Virus record (IMG/VR): IMGVR_UViG_3300037427_003848 | Span: 1-28,944 of that record | Strand: one strand, 5' to 3' | Length of the DNA stretch: 28,944 bases | Origin: a virus | Part shown: positions 6,509-14,203 of the stretch, piece by piece | Numbering within the stretch: the stretch's first letter is position 1 | Layout: each line of letters begins with the position of its first letter | Notes under the pieces: generated by a model | What the model saw: only the letters and a program-made list of their open reading frames with translations | Database searches by the model: none | Told to the model about the DNA's origin: nothing | Position numbers and translations under genes: made by a program

Positions 6509-7921
6509 ATGAGATCACAACCTAAGAGTTCCGATAATGATAGTCAAATAATTTGGGAAGATTTTAAATCTACTACTAAAATTAGACAGTCTATAGATAT
6601 TGAAGCATTGTTTGAGAGGGATATCGAGTATATTACTAAATTTTTAATAAATGAAGGCCTTCTCGATGTTGTTAAGTCTGGCTTCGGTAAGGTTAAGGAC
6701 TTTGCATCTCAAAAGCTCTTACAGCCAATTGTTAATATGGCGATGGAGGCGCTAGCAAAGATGGATCCGAATTTAGCTCAACAGTTAGCGGCGGCTGCAA
6801 AGACTGGAGATTCTCAACAATTGCAGCAATTACTTGCTCCTGGTCAAAAAGAAGCAGATAATATTACGACACAAGCAAATCAACAACCGGCGGTAGAGTC
6901 ATATTATCCTGAAGCTGAACTTAATGGTATCATATGTAACGCTCTTGTCGAGAGTGGTATAATTACGACTGGTAAATCTCAGCTGATCCAAGAAAAATAC
7001 ATCCTTAATAACGCGAGAGTAATCTTCAATTCCATACTCGAAGAATCTCGCATGCGGTCTTACTTTGAGGGCTCAATAATCTATCCCTTGATTGAGCAGT
7101 ACACTGGTACTGTCAGGAAAGATGTAAGTATTCTAAAGCAAAATATTAAAGCTTTTCTAGCTGCAAACCCGAAAATGCAAAAGGACGGTAGATTTTCACA
7201 AATTGATCAACTACTTTCCGGGATGGATAGAGACGGTAAAATAAATCAACAATCTCAATCTACAAATACTCCCTCATCTGAAGTACCACCAGAAACATCG
7301 GAACCAGCAGTACCAACTACAGCTCCTGCGCCAGGGGAACAAACTACAGCTTCTGATCCGGAGGTACCAACTACAGCTCCTGTGCCAGGGGAACAAACTA
7401 CAGCTTCTGATCCGGAGGTACCAACTACAGCTCCTGCGCCAGAAGGGTCTCAGCAAAAAGGTATACTTTCGAAAGTATGGAATTATGTTAGTAAGAATAA
7501 AATCACAACTGCACTCGGCGCTCTTGGTCTTATTTCAATTGCCGCAGCCGCGCTTCCGGTCGGTGGTGCGTTAGCACCGATAATCGCGGGTGCTGCAGCA
7601 TCCGCTAAGATAGGTGCAGCAGTTGGAGGAACTATCGGCGCAGCAAAGGGAGCGGTGGATGATCTCCGGAACCCTGTACAGGATGGAGACACTGGTCTAA
7701 GTCGATTAAAATCGGCCGCGAAGGCAGGATTTAAAGGAGGTCTTAAAGGTGCAGCTAAAGGCTCTGGAGTCGGTGCTATTGGTGGCGCGATCGGTGCTCA
7801 AGCGACTGCCACGGATGCAAATCCTCAAACACAGATCGACTATACCGCTGATGATACCGGTGATGATAACGTATACGATTTCCGCAAGCATTTCCCTGAT
7901 AACGACGAAGATGATTTTTAA
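6509..7921 (+). CDS. Putative late/virion protein with 18-aa repeats and Gly/Ala hydrophobic domain
   Basis: 470 aa, family not recognised. Order of regions: a charged N-terminus; a helical Gln/Ala-rich segment (about residues 50-125); a folded-looking middle (about 130-245); a Pro/Thr/Ser/Glu low-complexity linker with 2.4 copies of an 18-residue unit (VPTTAPAPGEQTTASDPE); then a strongly hydrophobic Ala/Gly stretch (about 333-385, with LGALGLISIAAAALPVGG and AAVGGTIGAAKGAV) resembling glycine-zipper membrane segments; and an acidic C-terminus. An exact late-type octamer lies 5 bases before the ATG, so late expression is expected. Candidates are an ejected internal protein, a membrane-active lysis or entry protein, or a capsid-associated protein. 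The N-terminal INE-G site fits the prohead protease pattern (I/L-x-E then small residue). It sits among early-type metabolic genes. Confidence 0.75.
   Translation: MRSQPKSSDNDSQIIWEDFKSTTKIRQSIDIEALFERDIEYITKFLINEGLLDVVKSGFGKVKDFASQKLLQPIVNMAMEALAKMDPNLAQQLAAAAKTGDSQQLQQLLAPGQKEADNITTQANQQPAVESYYPEAELNGIICNALVESGIITTGKSQLIQEKYILNNARVIFNSILEESRMRSYFEGSIIYPLIEQYTGTVRKDVSILKQNIKAFLAANPKMQKDGRFSQIDQLLSGMDRDGKINQQSQSTNTPSSEVPPETSEPAVPTTAPAPGEQTTASDPEVPTTAPVPGEQTTASDPEVPTTAPAPEGSQQKGILSKVWNYVSKNKITTALGALGLISIAAAALPVGGALAPIIAGAAASAKIGAAVGGTIGAAKGAVDDLRNPVQDGDTGLSRLKSAAKAGFKGGLKGAAKGSGVGAIGGAIGAQATATDANPQTQIDYTADDTGDDNVYDFRKHFPDNDEDDF
7311..7442 (+). repeat. 54-bp tandem repeat, about 2.4 copies
   Basis: Copies at 7311-7364 and 7365-7418 differ by one base (gcgcc versus gtgcc), and a partial third copy runs 7419-7442. 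The unit is in frame and encodes the 18-residue Pro/Thr-rich linker of the 470-aa protein. Near-identity implies recent duplication. Confidence 0.95.
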
Positions 7922-7930
7922 TTATATTGA

Positions 7931-7958
7931 TTGATATCTTGAATTTACATCATATAAT
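7931..7958 (+). promoter_or_regulatory. Sigma70-like promoter of the amidotransferase gene
   Basis: TTGATA (7931-7936), a 16-base spacer and TATAAT (7953-7958). The ATG at 7966 follows after 7 bases, so the transcript should be leaderless. Confidence 0.6.
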
Positions 7959-7965
7959 ATGATAT

Positions 7966-8637
7966 ATGTGTGGTATATTTGGTGCAGAGAATTCTTCAAA
8001 ATTTGAAACTCTCTATGATATAAATAAAGTGAGGGGAACCTTCGCGTTTGGTAGTGTCACCGTCACACCTAGTGAGCACTACTTGATCCATAAGCAAGAA
8101 GGTATAGTTAATTTCAATGAATTTAGTATGGATTATGATACAAGGTATATTACTGGGCATACTCAAGCTCCTACTTCATGTGAGCGTAAATACGCTGATC
8201 ATACATCTCATCCATTTGAAGCGGGTGAATGGATGGTCGCGCATAATGGTATAATTAGTAACTTCTCAGATCTCAAAAAAGAGCACGCCCCATGGCATAG
8301 TAACAAGGTGGATAGCTCAATTATACCTACCCTTTTAAATGAATTTTATAGTAATTCACCAGACATGGAACCATTACAGATAACCTCGGTTATCTCGAAG
8401 GTATTAAGTATGTTAAAGGGAACGTTTGCGGTATGGATACTCAACAGAGAGACATCTAACATATATATTGCGAGGAGTGGAAGCACTTTATTCTTTGATA
8501 AAGATAGAGTAGCATTTTCGTCTATTGAATGTATGGATTGGGAACCGGTTCAAGAAGGTATAATATATCAATATACAATTGAAGGTTTCACCCAGGTCGG
8601 TACATTCGATTGCGATCATCCGTTTTTCATACTGTGA
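7966..8637 (+). CDS. Stand-alone class II glutamine amidotransferase (Ntn glutaminase domain)
   Basis: 223 aa, starting MCGIFG, so Cys2 becomes the N-terminal nucleophile after Met removal. This domain hydrolyses glutamine and delivers ammonia to a synthase. HTQAPTS (65-71) occupies the place of GlmS HTRWATHG. VAHNGIISNF (H93, N94, G95) is the oxyanion/glutamine motif, and D116-S-S matches the GlmS acidic substrate-binding segment. GTFAVWIL and IARSG follow as in GlmS-type glutaminases. No synthase, isomerase or PurF phosphoribosyl domain is fused, so it must act with a separate partner or alone. The QueC-like enzyme about 2.5 kb upstream uses ammonia and is a possible partner, since fused GAT-QueC proteins are known in archaea and phages. 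That link is inference. Confidence 0.88.
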   Translation: MCGIFGAENSSKFETLYDINKVRGTFAFGSVTVTPSEHYLIHKQEGIVNFNEFSMDYDTRYITGHTQAPTSCERKYADHTSHPFEAGEWMVAHNGIISNFSDLKKEHAPWHSNKVDSSIIPTLLNEFYSNSPDMEPLQITSVISKVLSMLKGTFAVWILNRETSNIYIARSGSTLFFDKDRVAFSSIECMDWEPVQEGIIYQYTIEGFTQVGTFDCDHPFFIL

Positions 8638-8655
8638 AATTTCTCAAAAAAAGTG

Positions 8656-8684
8656 TTGAATAATTTGTCAAATCAACGTATACT
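8656..8684 (+). promoter_or_regulatory. Sigma70-like promoter of the helicase gene
   Basis: TTGAAT (8656-8661), a 17-base spacer and TATACT (8679-8684), then 7 bases to the ATG. The -10 lies in AACGTATACTAT, a 12-mer shared with the uvsX upstream region. Confidence 0.7.
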
Positions 8685-8691
8685 ATTTTAG

Positions 8692-10032
8692 ATGACTAAG
8701 CAAATAGATCATGATTTTTACGAGAAGGTAGTTGCATATCACATGCTCACAGATGAGTCGTACCTCTCCACTATAGTAGAGCATATTAAACCGGAGTACT
8801 TTAAGAATACTAATCTAAAATTTATTGCAAATCTAATCTCGGAGTTTCATTTATCTAGGAACGATATACCGTCAATAACCGAGCTTAAGGCGTATCTCTT
8901 AACAGATGATGATAGGGACAAATTCCGCGCGGCTGTGACTCTCTTCCAAGACTTTGATAAGAATTTTAATAAAGATGAGCTATATGAAAATACTGAAAGA
9001 TTTATTAAAGAGAAGGCAGTTTATGGAGCTCTCCTAGATGTAGTTGAGAATAAGGATGATTATAGTGATACCGGTAAAATTCTAAGCACGTTTGAAACTG
9101 CATGTAATATATCTTTGGATATAGATACGGGATTTGACTATCTTAATGACATAGACACTCACATTAAAGATCTAACCACAGTAGACGTTACAATATCATC
9201 TAGATGGTCTTGGCTAGATGATAAAATAGGAGGTGGTTTCCTTGAGAATGGTAGATCAATATATGTATTTGCAGGTGAGACTAATATTGGTAAATCCATA
9301 TTTCTAGGTAATATAGCTACAAATATAGCCTCTCAAAATAAGACTGTATTGGTCATTAGTTTGGAAATGCCAGAGTTGCTATATGCAAAGCGATTTAGCT
9401 CAAATATTACACAGATTCCAATTGGTGATCTACAAGATAATATTGAAGAGCTGGAGACTGAGCTTAAGAAATATAAGTCGTCACATTCACAAAGTAGAAT
9501 ATTAATTAAGGAATTTCCACCGAATACTGTTACATGCAGGCAAATTAAAGGGTTTATAGATAAGCTACAGCAACGAGGTATTGATTTAGATGCAATCGTA
9601 GTAGATTATGTTAATCTTCTAAAAAGTAATGAAGGTAATAATTCATACGAAAGAGTCAAGTATGCAACTGAACAGTTACGTGCTCTGAGTTATCATTTTA
9701 ACTGCCCTGTTATAACAGCAACTCAGTTAAACCGGCAAGGTTATAACGAATCAAATCCGAGTCTTGATACTGTTAGTGAAAGTATAGGTCTCGCCGCTAC
9801 AGCCGATTGTATTTTCGGTATATGGCAAGAAGATGAGGATAGAGAACTAGGTATAATTCATCTAGGGCTGATGAAAAATAGGTTCGGTGTTAATTTTGGA
9901 TCCTGTAACATGCAGATAAACTACTCGACATTAACTATTGAAGAGTTAGCTGAGGAATCTCCTGTAGCTCATGCTGTTCCGGATAATGATCTAAATAACG
10001 CTCTAAGCGACTTGGATTTCATATCAACCTGA
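8692..10032 (+). CDS. 41: Replicative DnaB-type helicase (T4 gp41)
   Basis: 446 aa, similar to T4 gp41 (475). It is the hexameric 5'-3' helicase that works with primase gp61 to form the primosome. The N-terminal about 150 residues form the helical DnaB-like domain. The RecA-like motor has Walker A GETNIGKS at 195-202 (K201), VISLEMPE downstream, Walker B IVVDYVN (D305), motif H3 TATQLNR, and the C-terminal MKNRFG with the expected arginine finger region. The last about 30 residues are acidic. A strong sigma70-like promoter lies directly upstream and the ATG is 7 bases beyond its -10 box. No gp59 helicase loader was recognised near it. Confidence 0.95.
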   Translation: MTKQIDHDFYEKVVAYHMLTDESYLSTIVEHIKPEYFKNTNLKFIANLISEFHLSRNDIPSITELKAYLLTDDDRDKFRAAVTLFQDFDKNFNKDELYENTERFIKEKAVYGALLDVVENKDDYSDTGKILSTFETACNISLDIDTGFDYLNDIDTHIKDLTTVDVTISSRWSWLDDKIGGGFLENGRSIYVFAGETNIGKSIFLGNIATNIASQNKTVLVISLEMPELLYAKRFSSNITQIPIGDLQDNIEELETELKKYKSSHSQSRILIKEFPPNTVTCRQIKGFIDKLQQRGIDLDAIVVDYVNLLKSNEGNNSYERVKYATEQLRALSYHFNCPVITATQLNRQGYNESNPSLDTVSESIGLAATADCIFGIWQEDEDRELGIIHLGLMKNRFGVNFGSCNMQINYSTLTIEELAEESPVAHAVPDNDLNNALSDLDFIST

Positions 10033-10035
10033 TAT

Positions 10036-10064
10036 TTGATTATTTCTTACTGACTGTATATATA
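10036..10064 (+). promoter_or_regulatory. Sigma70-like promoter of the DHH gene
   Basis: TTGATT (10036-10041), a 17-base spacer and TATATA (10059-10064), then 5 bases to the ATG at 10070. Confidence 0.55.
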
Positions 10065-10069
10065 TTATT

Positions 10070-10975
10070 ATGTCAGTGACTAATACAGATGTCTTTATCT
10101 TTACAGATTGCGATCTAGATGGAGCCATGTGTCATACTATACTCCAGTGGTGTACAAACTCTGATATAAAATATAAAGTCACGCGAGTGGATGACTTCAA
10201 GTCTACATGGGAAGCCTGGGCTCCTGCTAATCTCAGTAAATATGAAACAGTATATATTCTTGACTTAGACGTATCCTTACATGCTGAATTAGTTGATAAG
10301 CCTAATGTAACAATTATCGATCATCACGACTCTCATGTAGCTCATGCTGATAGATATAAGACTGCTAAGACTTATATCGAGAAAGAAACTTCATGCGCAA
10401 AATTATTATATAGAATATGCCGAAGCGCAAATAATGTAGAGCTTACCCCTAATCAAAAGCTCCTTATAGGTCTCGTTGACGATTATGATTCTTACACCTT
10501 AAAAACTAAATCTTCAAAAGATCTAAATACTATATTCTGGTCATATCAAGGCGATAGGGTTCAGAAGTTTATATCTGATTTTTCATCCGGATTTCACGGC
10601 TTCAACGACCGGCAAAAGAGATTACTAGAATTTAAAGCTAAGGCACTCAAGTCGATTATTAGAGATTTAGAAATATTTAAACTAGATAAGTTCGAATTCG
10701 ATGGAGATACATACAATGTTATTTCCACTGTCGCTACTAGTGATATAAATGAAGTAGCTCATCATATTATTCATGAATATTCATGCGATATATCCATTAT
10801 CGTGAATACTAATAGTAAGAAAGTCAGCTTCCGGAAGTCCGCGACTGTAGGTAACCTTAATCTAGCTCACCTAGCAAAGAATATATGCGGCGGAGCGGGA
10901 CATATTAACGCCGCCGGCGGCACCTTTAATGAAAGGTTCCTGGAATTTTCAAAACTTTTTGAACGTATAAAATGA
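10070..10975 (+). CDS. DHH/DHHA1 family phosphoesterase (RecJ/NrnA-like)
   Basis: 301 aa. The DHH domain has motif I TDCDLDG (D13, D15, D17), LDLDVS as a second acidic site, and the signature IDHHDS (D84, H85, H86). The linker is followed by a DHHA1 domain with GGAGHINAAGG (from about residue 274), the substrate-binding GGGH-like motif with one Gly replaced by Ala. These are manganese-dependent enzymes that act as 5'-3' exonucleases (RecJ), oligoribonucleases (NrnA) or cyclic-dinucleotide phosphodiesterases. The size fits the short NrnA class better than full RecJ, which carries an OB domain. Its place between helicase and gp32 suggests DNA processing or nano-RNA turnover; degrading a defence signal is a further possibility. 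It overlaps the next gene by ATGA. Confidence 0.88.
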   Translation: MSVTNTDVFIFTDCDLDGAMCHTILQWCTNSDIKYKVTRVDDFKSTWEAWAPANLSKYETVYILDLDVSLHAELVDKPNVTIIDHHDSHVAHADRYKTAKTYIEKETSCAKLLYRICRSANNVELTPNQKLLIGLVDDYDSYTLKTKSSKDLNTIFWSYQGDRVQKFISDFSSGFHGFNDRQKRLLEFKAKALKSIIRDLEIFKLDKFEFDGDTYNVISTVATSDINEVAHHIIHEYSCDISIIVNTNSKKVSFRKSATVGNLNLAHLAKNICGGAGHINAAGGTFNERFLEFSKLFERIK

Positions 10976-11253
10976 CCGATCCAATAAGAGATATATATGA
11001 TACCGAGATCAGCGAAATTATTGTTAGCTTTTGCTCATACGTATGCATTAGTTTTAATAAGAAGCTGAATTTACCTAATATATTTATTATGTTGTTAAGA
11101 GATGAAAGATATCTTAATTGCTTTAAGACGTTAGCAGATATTGATAGTAACTTTGAGGCATTAAAGTACTTTCTCGATGTTGACCCATCCCTGCATAAAT
11201 CGAAGTATATCAAAAAGTTTTTATCCACAAATAATATTGATATAAAATTCTAG
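10972..11253 (+). CDS. Small unknown protein, 93 aa, coupled to the DHH gene
   Basis: Starts in an ATGA overlap with the DHH phosphoesterase and so is probably translated by coupling. The product is mostly helical with no clear transmembrane segment, although IIVSFCSYVCISF is hydrophobic. The last residues (TNNIDIKF) do not match a convincing clamp-binding motif. Position before gp32 in a replication operon suggests an accessory replication factor; the length is near that of gp33 (late co-activator), but I see no sequence match to gp33 or gp59. Function unassigned. Confidence 0.7.
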   Translation: MTDPIRDIYDTEISEIIVSFCSYVCISFNKKLNLPNIFIMLLRDERYLNCFKTLADIDSNFEALKYFLDVDPSLHKSKYIKKFLSTNNIDIKF

Positions 11254-11282
11254 TTGATTCTCAATAAAACTTATTATATAAT
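11254..11282 (+). promoter_or_regulatory. Sigma70-like promoter of gp32
   Basis: TTGATT (11254-11259), a 17-base spacer and TATAAT (11277-11282), then 6 bases to the ATG. This is the best match to consensus in the window, placed before what should be a highly expressed gene, and there is no room for a ribosome binding site. Confidence 0.75.
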
Positions 11283-11288
11283 ACTTGT

Positions 11289-12182
11289 ATGAGTATATTT
11301 AATTCATCTATGTTCGATAGCATCAAGGATGCACTTACCAAAGACACAACTTCAAATAAGTATGAAAATATTATGAGGTTCCAACCGGGTAATTCTTACA
11401 CTGTAAGATTATTACCTAATATTGCAGACCCGGCACAAACGTTTTTTCACTACTATAGCCATGCTTGGGAAAGCTTTAGCACTGGTCAATTTATGAACTA
11501 TTTAAGCCCTACAACTTGGGGGGAGAAGGATCCGATTGCTGAAATGCGTTTCCGGATTTACCATCACGGAACCGAAGCAGAGAAGGAACGGTCTAAGGCT
11601 ATTATCCGTAGAGAAAACTGGTTAGTTAATGCATATGTTGTTAACGATCCTATCAAGCCGGATAATAATGGAACTATCAAAATAATTCGTTTCGGTAGGC
11701 AGCTTCATAAAATTATCATGGAAGCAATTCAAGGTGAAGATGCAGAGCAATTCGGATCTAAAATCTTCGACTTGAGCCCGGATGGTTGTAACTTCCGGAT
11801 CAAGGTTGATAAGCAATCTAACTTCCCAACATATGTTTCATCTAAATTCTTAATGCCTAGTGAAATTAAAGGCCTAGCAGAAGATCAGTATGATACAATT
11901 TATAAAGGATGTCATAAGCTTGATGATATTTTTAAGGTTCGTTCATATGAAGAGCTCGAGACCGCGCTTCATGAACACTATCTATTGACTGATGCAACTC
12001 AATCAACTACAGACTCTGTCGAATCTACGGTCGAGGAGCCCGCTTCTTCGAGTAATAGTAGTGATGATGATGTACCTTATACTTTTGATAGTAATAGCAG
12101 TGTACAGGATAAGGAAACAGCGGCTGCTGGGGATGTATCAGATGATAAAATCAACGAGCTCCTCAAGGGCCTAGACGCGTAA
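11289..12182 (+). CDS. 32: Single-stranded DNA-binding protein (T4 gp32 type)
   Basis: 297 aa, near T4 gp32 (301). It coats single-stranded DNA during replication and recombination. The N-terminal segment with basic residues is followed by the OB-fold core, with FRIYHHGTEAEKE, RRENWLVNAYVVNDP and IKIIRFGRQLHKIIM, closely similar in style to marine T4-like gp32. The C-terminal about 60 residues are Ser/Asp/Glu-rich and end in KINELLKGLDA, the expected acidic protein-interaction tail. Unlike T4 gp32 it has no His/Cys zinc cluster: the corresponding region (YYSHAWESFSTGQFMNY) lacks Cys. A strong promoter abuts the start codon. Confidence 0.93.
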   Translation: MSIFNSSMFDSIKDALTKDTTSNKYENIMRFQPGNSYTVRLLPNIADPAQTFFHYYSHAWESFSTGQFMNYLSPTTWGEKDPIAEMRFRIYHHGTEAEKERSKAIIRRENWLVNAYVVNDPIKPDNNGTIKIIRFGRQLHKIIMEAIQGEDAEQFGSKIFDLSPDGCNFRIKVDKQSNFPTYVSSKFLMPSEIKGLAEDQYDTIYKGCHKLDDIFKVRSYEELETALHEHYLLTDATQSTTDSVESTVEEPASSSNSSDDDVPYTFDSNSSVQDKETAAAGDVSDDKINELLKGLDA

Positions 12183-12201
12183 TATAATTAGCTTAAGCTC
12201 T

Positions 12202-12765
12202 ATGAGTGACGAAAAGCAAGCTCGACCATCTAATCTTGAAAAGGCAGCTGACGGAGTACCTACCGATCCTAGATCATTAGCTGCATTAGCTGGTATGGTG
12301 AACGGTGAAATCGGTCAGTTAAATGCAAATATTATCGGATCAGGCTCATTGAATGCAGATAAGATTACACCGGAGGTGATATCAAAAGCAACAGGACATC
12401 CAGTGAGATCCTCACAACCGAATACCGCTCCGGGAGCAGGTAGCTATTCTCACCAACCGGTCGCAGAGGCGCATAATATAGTAACGTCAGCTCCTGGACC
12501 GTCAATTCGAGTTGATCTTACTGATATTGAAAAGTTCAAAACTAGAACGAGCAAGTCACTTGCGACGGTTAAGCGGAAGCTTACTAAGCTCGAGAAAGAT
12601 ATTAGTAGTCTTAACGATATAGTATCGTTTAACCATAAAAATCTCAAATATAAGATTACAACAAACAATATTGATAGTATCTGTAATAATACTGATGCGC
12701 TTCTAAAGATATTTCTTAATGAGTTGCAATCCGGATCAAAAGATATTACAATAGCTCGAGTATGA
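12202..12765 (+). CDS. Unknown protein, 187 aa, between gp32 and gp45
   Basis: The first about 110 residues are low in hydrophobics and rich in Ala/Ser/Pro/Gly (probably disordered, with PNTAPGAGSYSHQP). The second part has a heptad-like basic/acidic helix (SLATVKRKLTKLEKDISSL), a likely coiled coil, then an Asn-rich helix. No catalytic motif is seen. It ends in an ATGA overlap with the clamp gene, so the two are co-translated. TATAAT lies 13 bases before the ATG, leaving only a short leader. Family not recognised; a structural or scaffolding role is as likely as a replication role. Confidence 0.7.
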   Translation: MSDEKQARPSNLEKAADGVPTDPRSLAALAGMVNGEIGQLNANIIGSGSLNADKITPEVISKATGHPVRSSQPNTAPGAGSYSHQPVAEAHNIVTSAPGPSIRVDLTDIEKFKTRTSKSLATVKRKLTKLEKDISSLNDIVSFNHKNLKYKITTNNIDSICNNTDALLKIFLNELQSGSKDITIARV

Positions 12766-13499
12766 TACTCGATATACATAACGTAACCTCATTTGTGAGC
12801 GATTTCTTAACACCTATTAGTAAGGTTAACGATTGCTGTATACTTAAAGTTGATGACTCTGGATATAAATCCATCGTCACATCAATTGATAATTCGCTGG
12901 TGTTATACGCGACATACGATCAGCCTAATACGGATATCTCGGAAAAGTTATCGTTAAATATCAGCGATATAAGTAAATTAATAAAGATATTAAATTGCTT
13001 AGACCATGATAATATTAAGCTAGAATTCTCTGGTAATAATATTAAATACGCGTCAGTTGACATAAACTTTACATTTCATTTACTGGCTGATAATATCCTG
13101 CAAGAGCCTGGCATCGATATAACAAAAGTACATTCGCTAGAATTTGATTTTAAATTCAGTATTGAGAGTAGTAGTATACTCAACCTTATTAAGGGTAGTA
13201 CGTTCGCTACAGATTCGAATAAAATATACTTTTCAACTTCCGATGGATTTGTATATGGTGAATTAACTGATCAGCAAAAGCAGAATATCGATACGTATCG
13301 GCAGAAGGTATCTGAGGAGTATATAGGTACTCCACCGGTTGAATCGATCCCGGTTAGCTTTGAGTTAATACGTAACATATCATCAATTAGAGCTGAAAAC
13401 ATTAACGTACATTTATGTAGTGAGAATAAAGTATTCTTATTTAATGCTAATAAGGATAGCTCTCACGTTACATACATTGCATCTGCCTTTATTAATTAG
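12762..13499 (+). CDS. 45: Sliding clamp (T4 gp45 type)
   Basis: 245 aa (T4 gp45 is 228). It is the processivity ring for gp43, and in T4 also the mobile activator of late transcription. Sequence identity to T4 is low, but the clamp layout is visible: LNISDISKLIKILN matches the first-domain helix region, and SSSILNLIKGSTFATDSNKIYFSTSDGFVYGEL matches the second-domain helix plus the paired strands that follow it. The order after gp32 and the polymerase's C-terminal clamp-like peptide support the call. Clamp loader genes 44 and 62, which follow 45 in T4, are absent here; small unknown genes follow instead. The start is fixed by the ATGA overlap with the upstream gene. Confidence 0.8.
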   Translation: MILDIHNVTSFVSDFLTPISKVNDCCILKVDDSGYKSIVTSIDNSLVLYATYDQPNTDISEKLSLNISDISKLIKILNCLDHDNIKLEFSGNNIKYASVDINFTFHLLADNILQEPGIDITKVHSLEFDFKFSIESSSILNLIKGSTFATDSNKIYFSTSDGFVYGELTDQQKQNIDTYRQKVSEEYIGTPPVESIPVSFELIRNISSIRAENINVHLCSENKVFLFNANKDSSHVTYIASAFIN

Positions 13500-13517
13500 T
13501 AACTACCATTACATTAT

Positions 13518-13847
13518 ATGAAAAATAAAATATCAAATCTGTCCTACTTTACAAAGCGCGTTAAAGATAACGGCTTCGTAGCTTGGAAAATATTTAATAA
13601 CTATAGCGAGATGGACTCGAGATTGTGGACAGTATTGCTTAATCCAGGTGCAGAGTCAATCTATATTACATGTAGAAAGATAATGGATGAGGGTAAGAAC
13701 TCCTTACCGGAATTTGAAATCAATCATGACTTCATGAAGCTTCATAAAAATCTCAAAATACGTACTCTTAGTATGGAGGTCGTAATTAGCGCTCTAATAA
13801 AATCCGGAGCAAGATGTGATAGTGAACTTTACAGAGAACAGGTGTAA
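13518..13847 (+). CDS. Unknown protein, 109 aa, after the clamp
   Basis: A basic N-terminus (MKNKISNLSYFTKRVKDNGF) precedes an apparent alpha/beta domain (VAWKIFNNYSEMDSRLWTVLLNPGAESIYITCRK). It sits where T4 has clamp-loader or regA genes, but it lacks the regA signature and is too short for gp44 or gp62. The last about 30 residues form a helix (LSMEVVISALIKSG). No Shine-Dalgarno and no clear promoter: probably read through from gp45. Function not assigned. Confidence 0.7.
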   Translation: MKNKISNLSYFTKRVKDNGFVAWKIFNNYSEMDSRLWTVLLNPGAESIYITCRKIMDEGKNSLPEFEINHDFMKLHKNLKIRTLSMEVVISALIKSGARCDSELYREQV

Positions 13848-13855
13848 GTATCTGT

Positions 13856-14203
13856 ATGAGGCCCCGAAAATCAAACAAATCTAAGAAAGAGTCAGGAGAG
13901 CCCCTAGAGGAATCACTTATCAGTAGTGATATAGACGTTGAGGATATATCGAGAGATCTCCTCCCGGAGTTGATGCAAGCGGAACTCGAGAGCTATATAA
14001 CTAAAAAGAAGCTAAGTAAAGAGACTGCTCACCTGCTGACTGATATGCTTAATGAATACCTGTCGTGTTTTCTGATTATTGGATATGACTATAAGGGAGG
14101 TTCGGTCACGATTCAGAATAGTGTGACTCAGAAGGATGCGGATTCAATCAACACGCTAATTCATAAATATATATTCAATCATGCGAATTTGGGAAAGCCT
14201 TAA
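13856..14203 (+). CDS. Unknown protein, 115 aa
   Basis: A highly charged, Lys/Ser/Glu-rich disordered N-terminus (about 30 residues) is followed by a compact helical region with LLPELMQAELESYI and TAHLLTDMLNEYLSCFLIIGYDYKGG. The LIIGYD segment followed by a short strand suggests a small alpha/beta fold. It begins 8 bases after the previous gene and overlaps the next by 23 bases. I do not recognise a family. It is a likely small replication-cluster accessory protein by position only. Confidence 0.65.
   Translation: MRPRKSNKSKKESGEPLEESLISSDIDVEDISRDLLPELMQAELESYITKKKLSKETAHLLTDMLNEYLSCFLIIGYDYKGGSVTIQNSVTQKDADSINTLIHKYIFNHANLGKP

Noticed and set aside
7274-7456. Leftward frame encoding Trp/Arg/Ser/Cys repeats
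   Set aside because: A shadow of the 54-bp repeats; repetition makes long open frames on both strands by chance.
7131-7500. CRISPR-like array suggested by regular repeats
   Set aside because: The repeats are directly adjacent 54-bp coding units without spacers.
12450-12779. Leftward 109-codon frame opposite the 187-aa gene
   Set aside because: Overlaps two genes with better contexts on the other strand, and is rich in Leu/Ser/Val as expected of an antisense frame.
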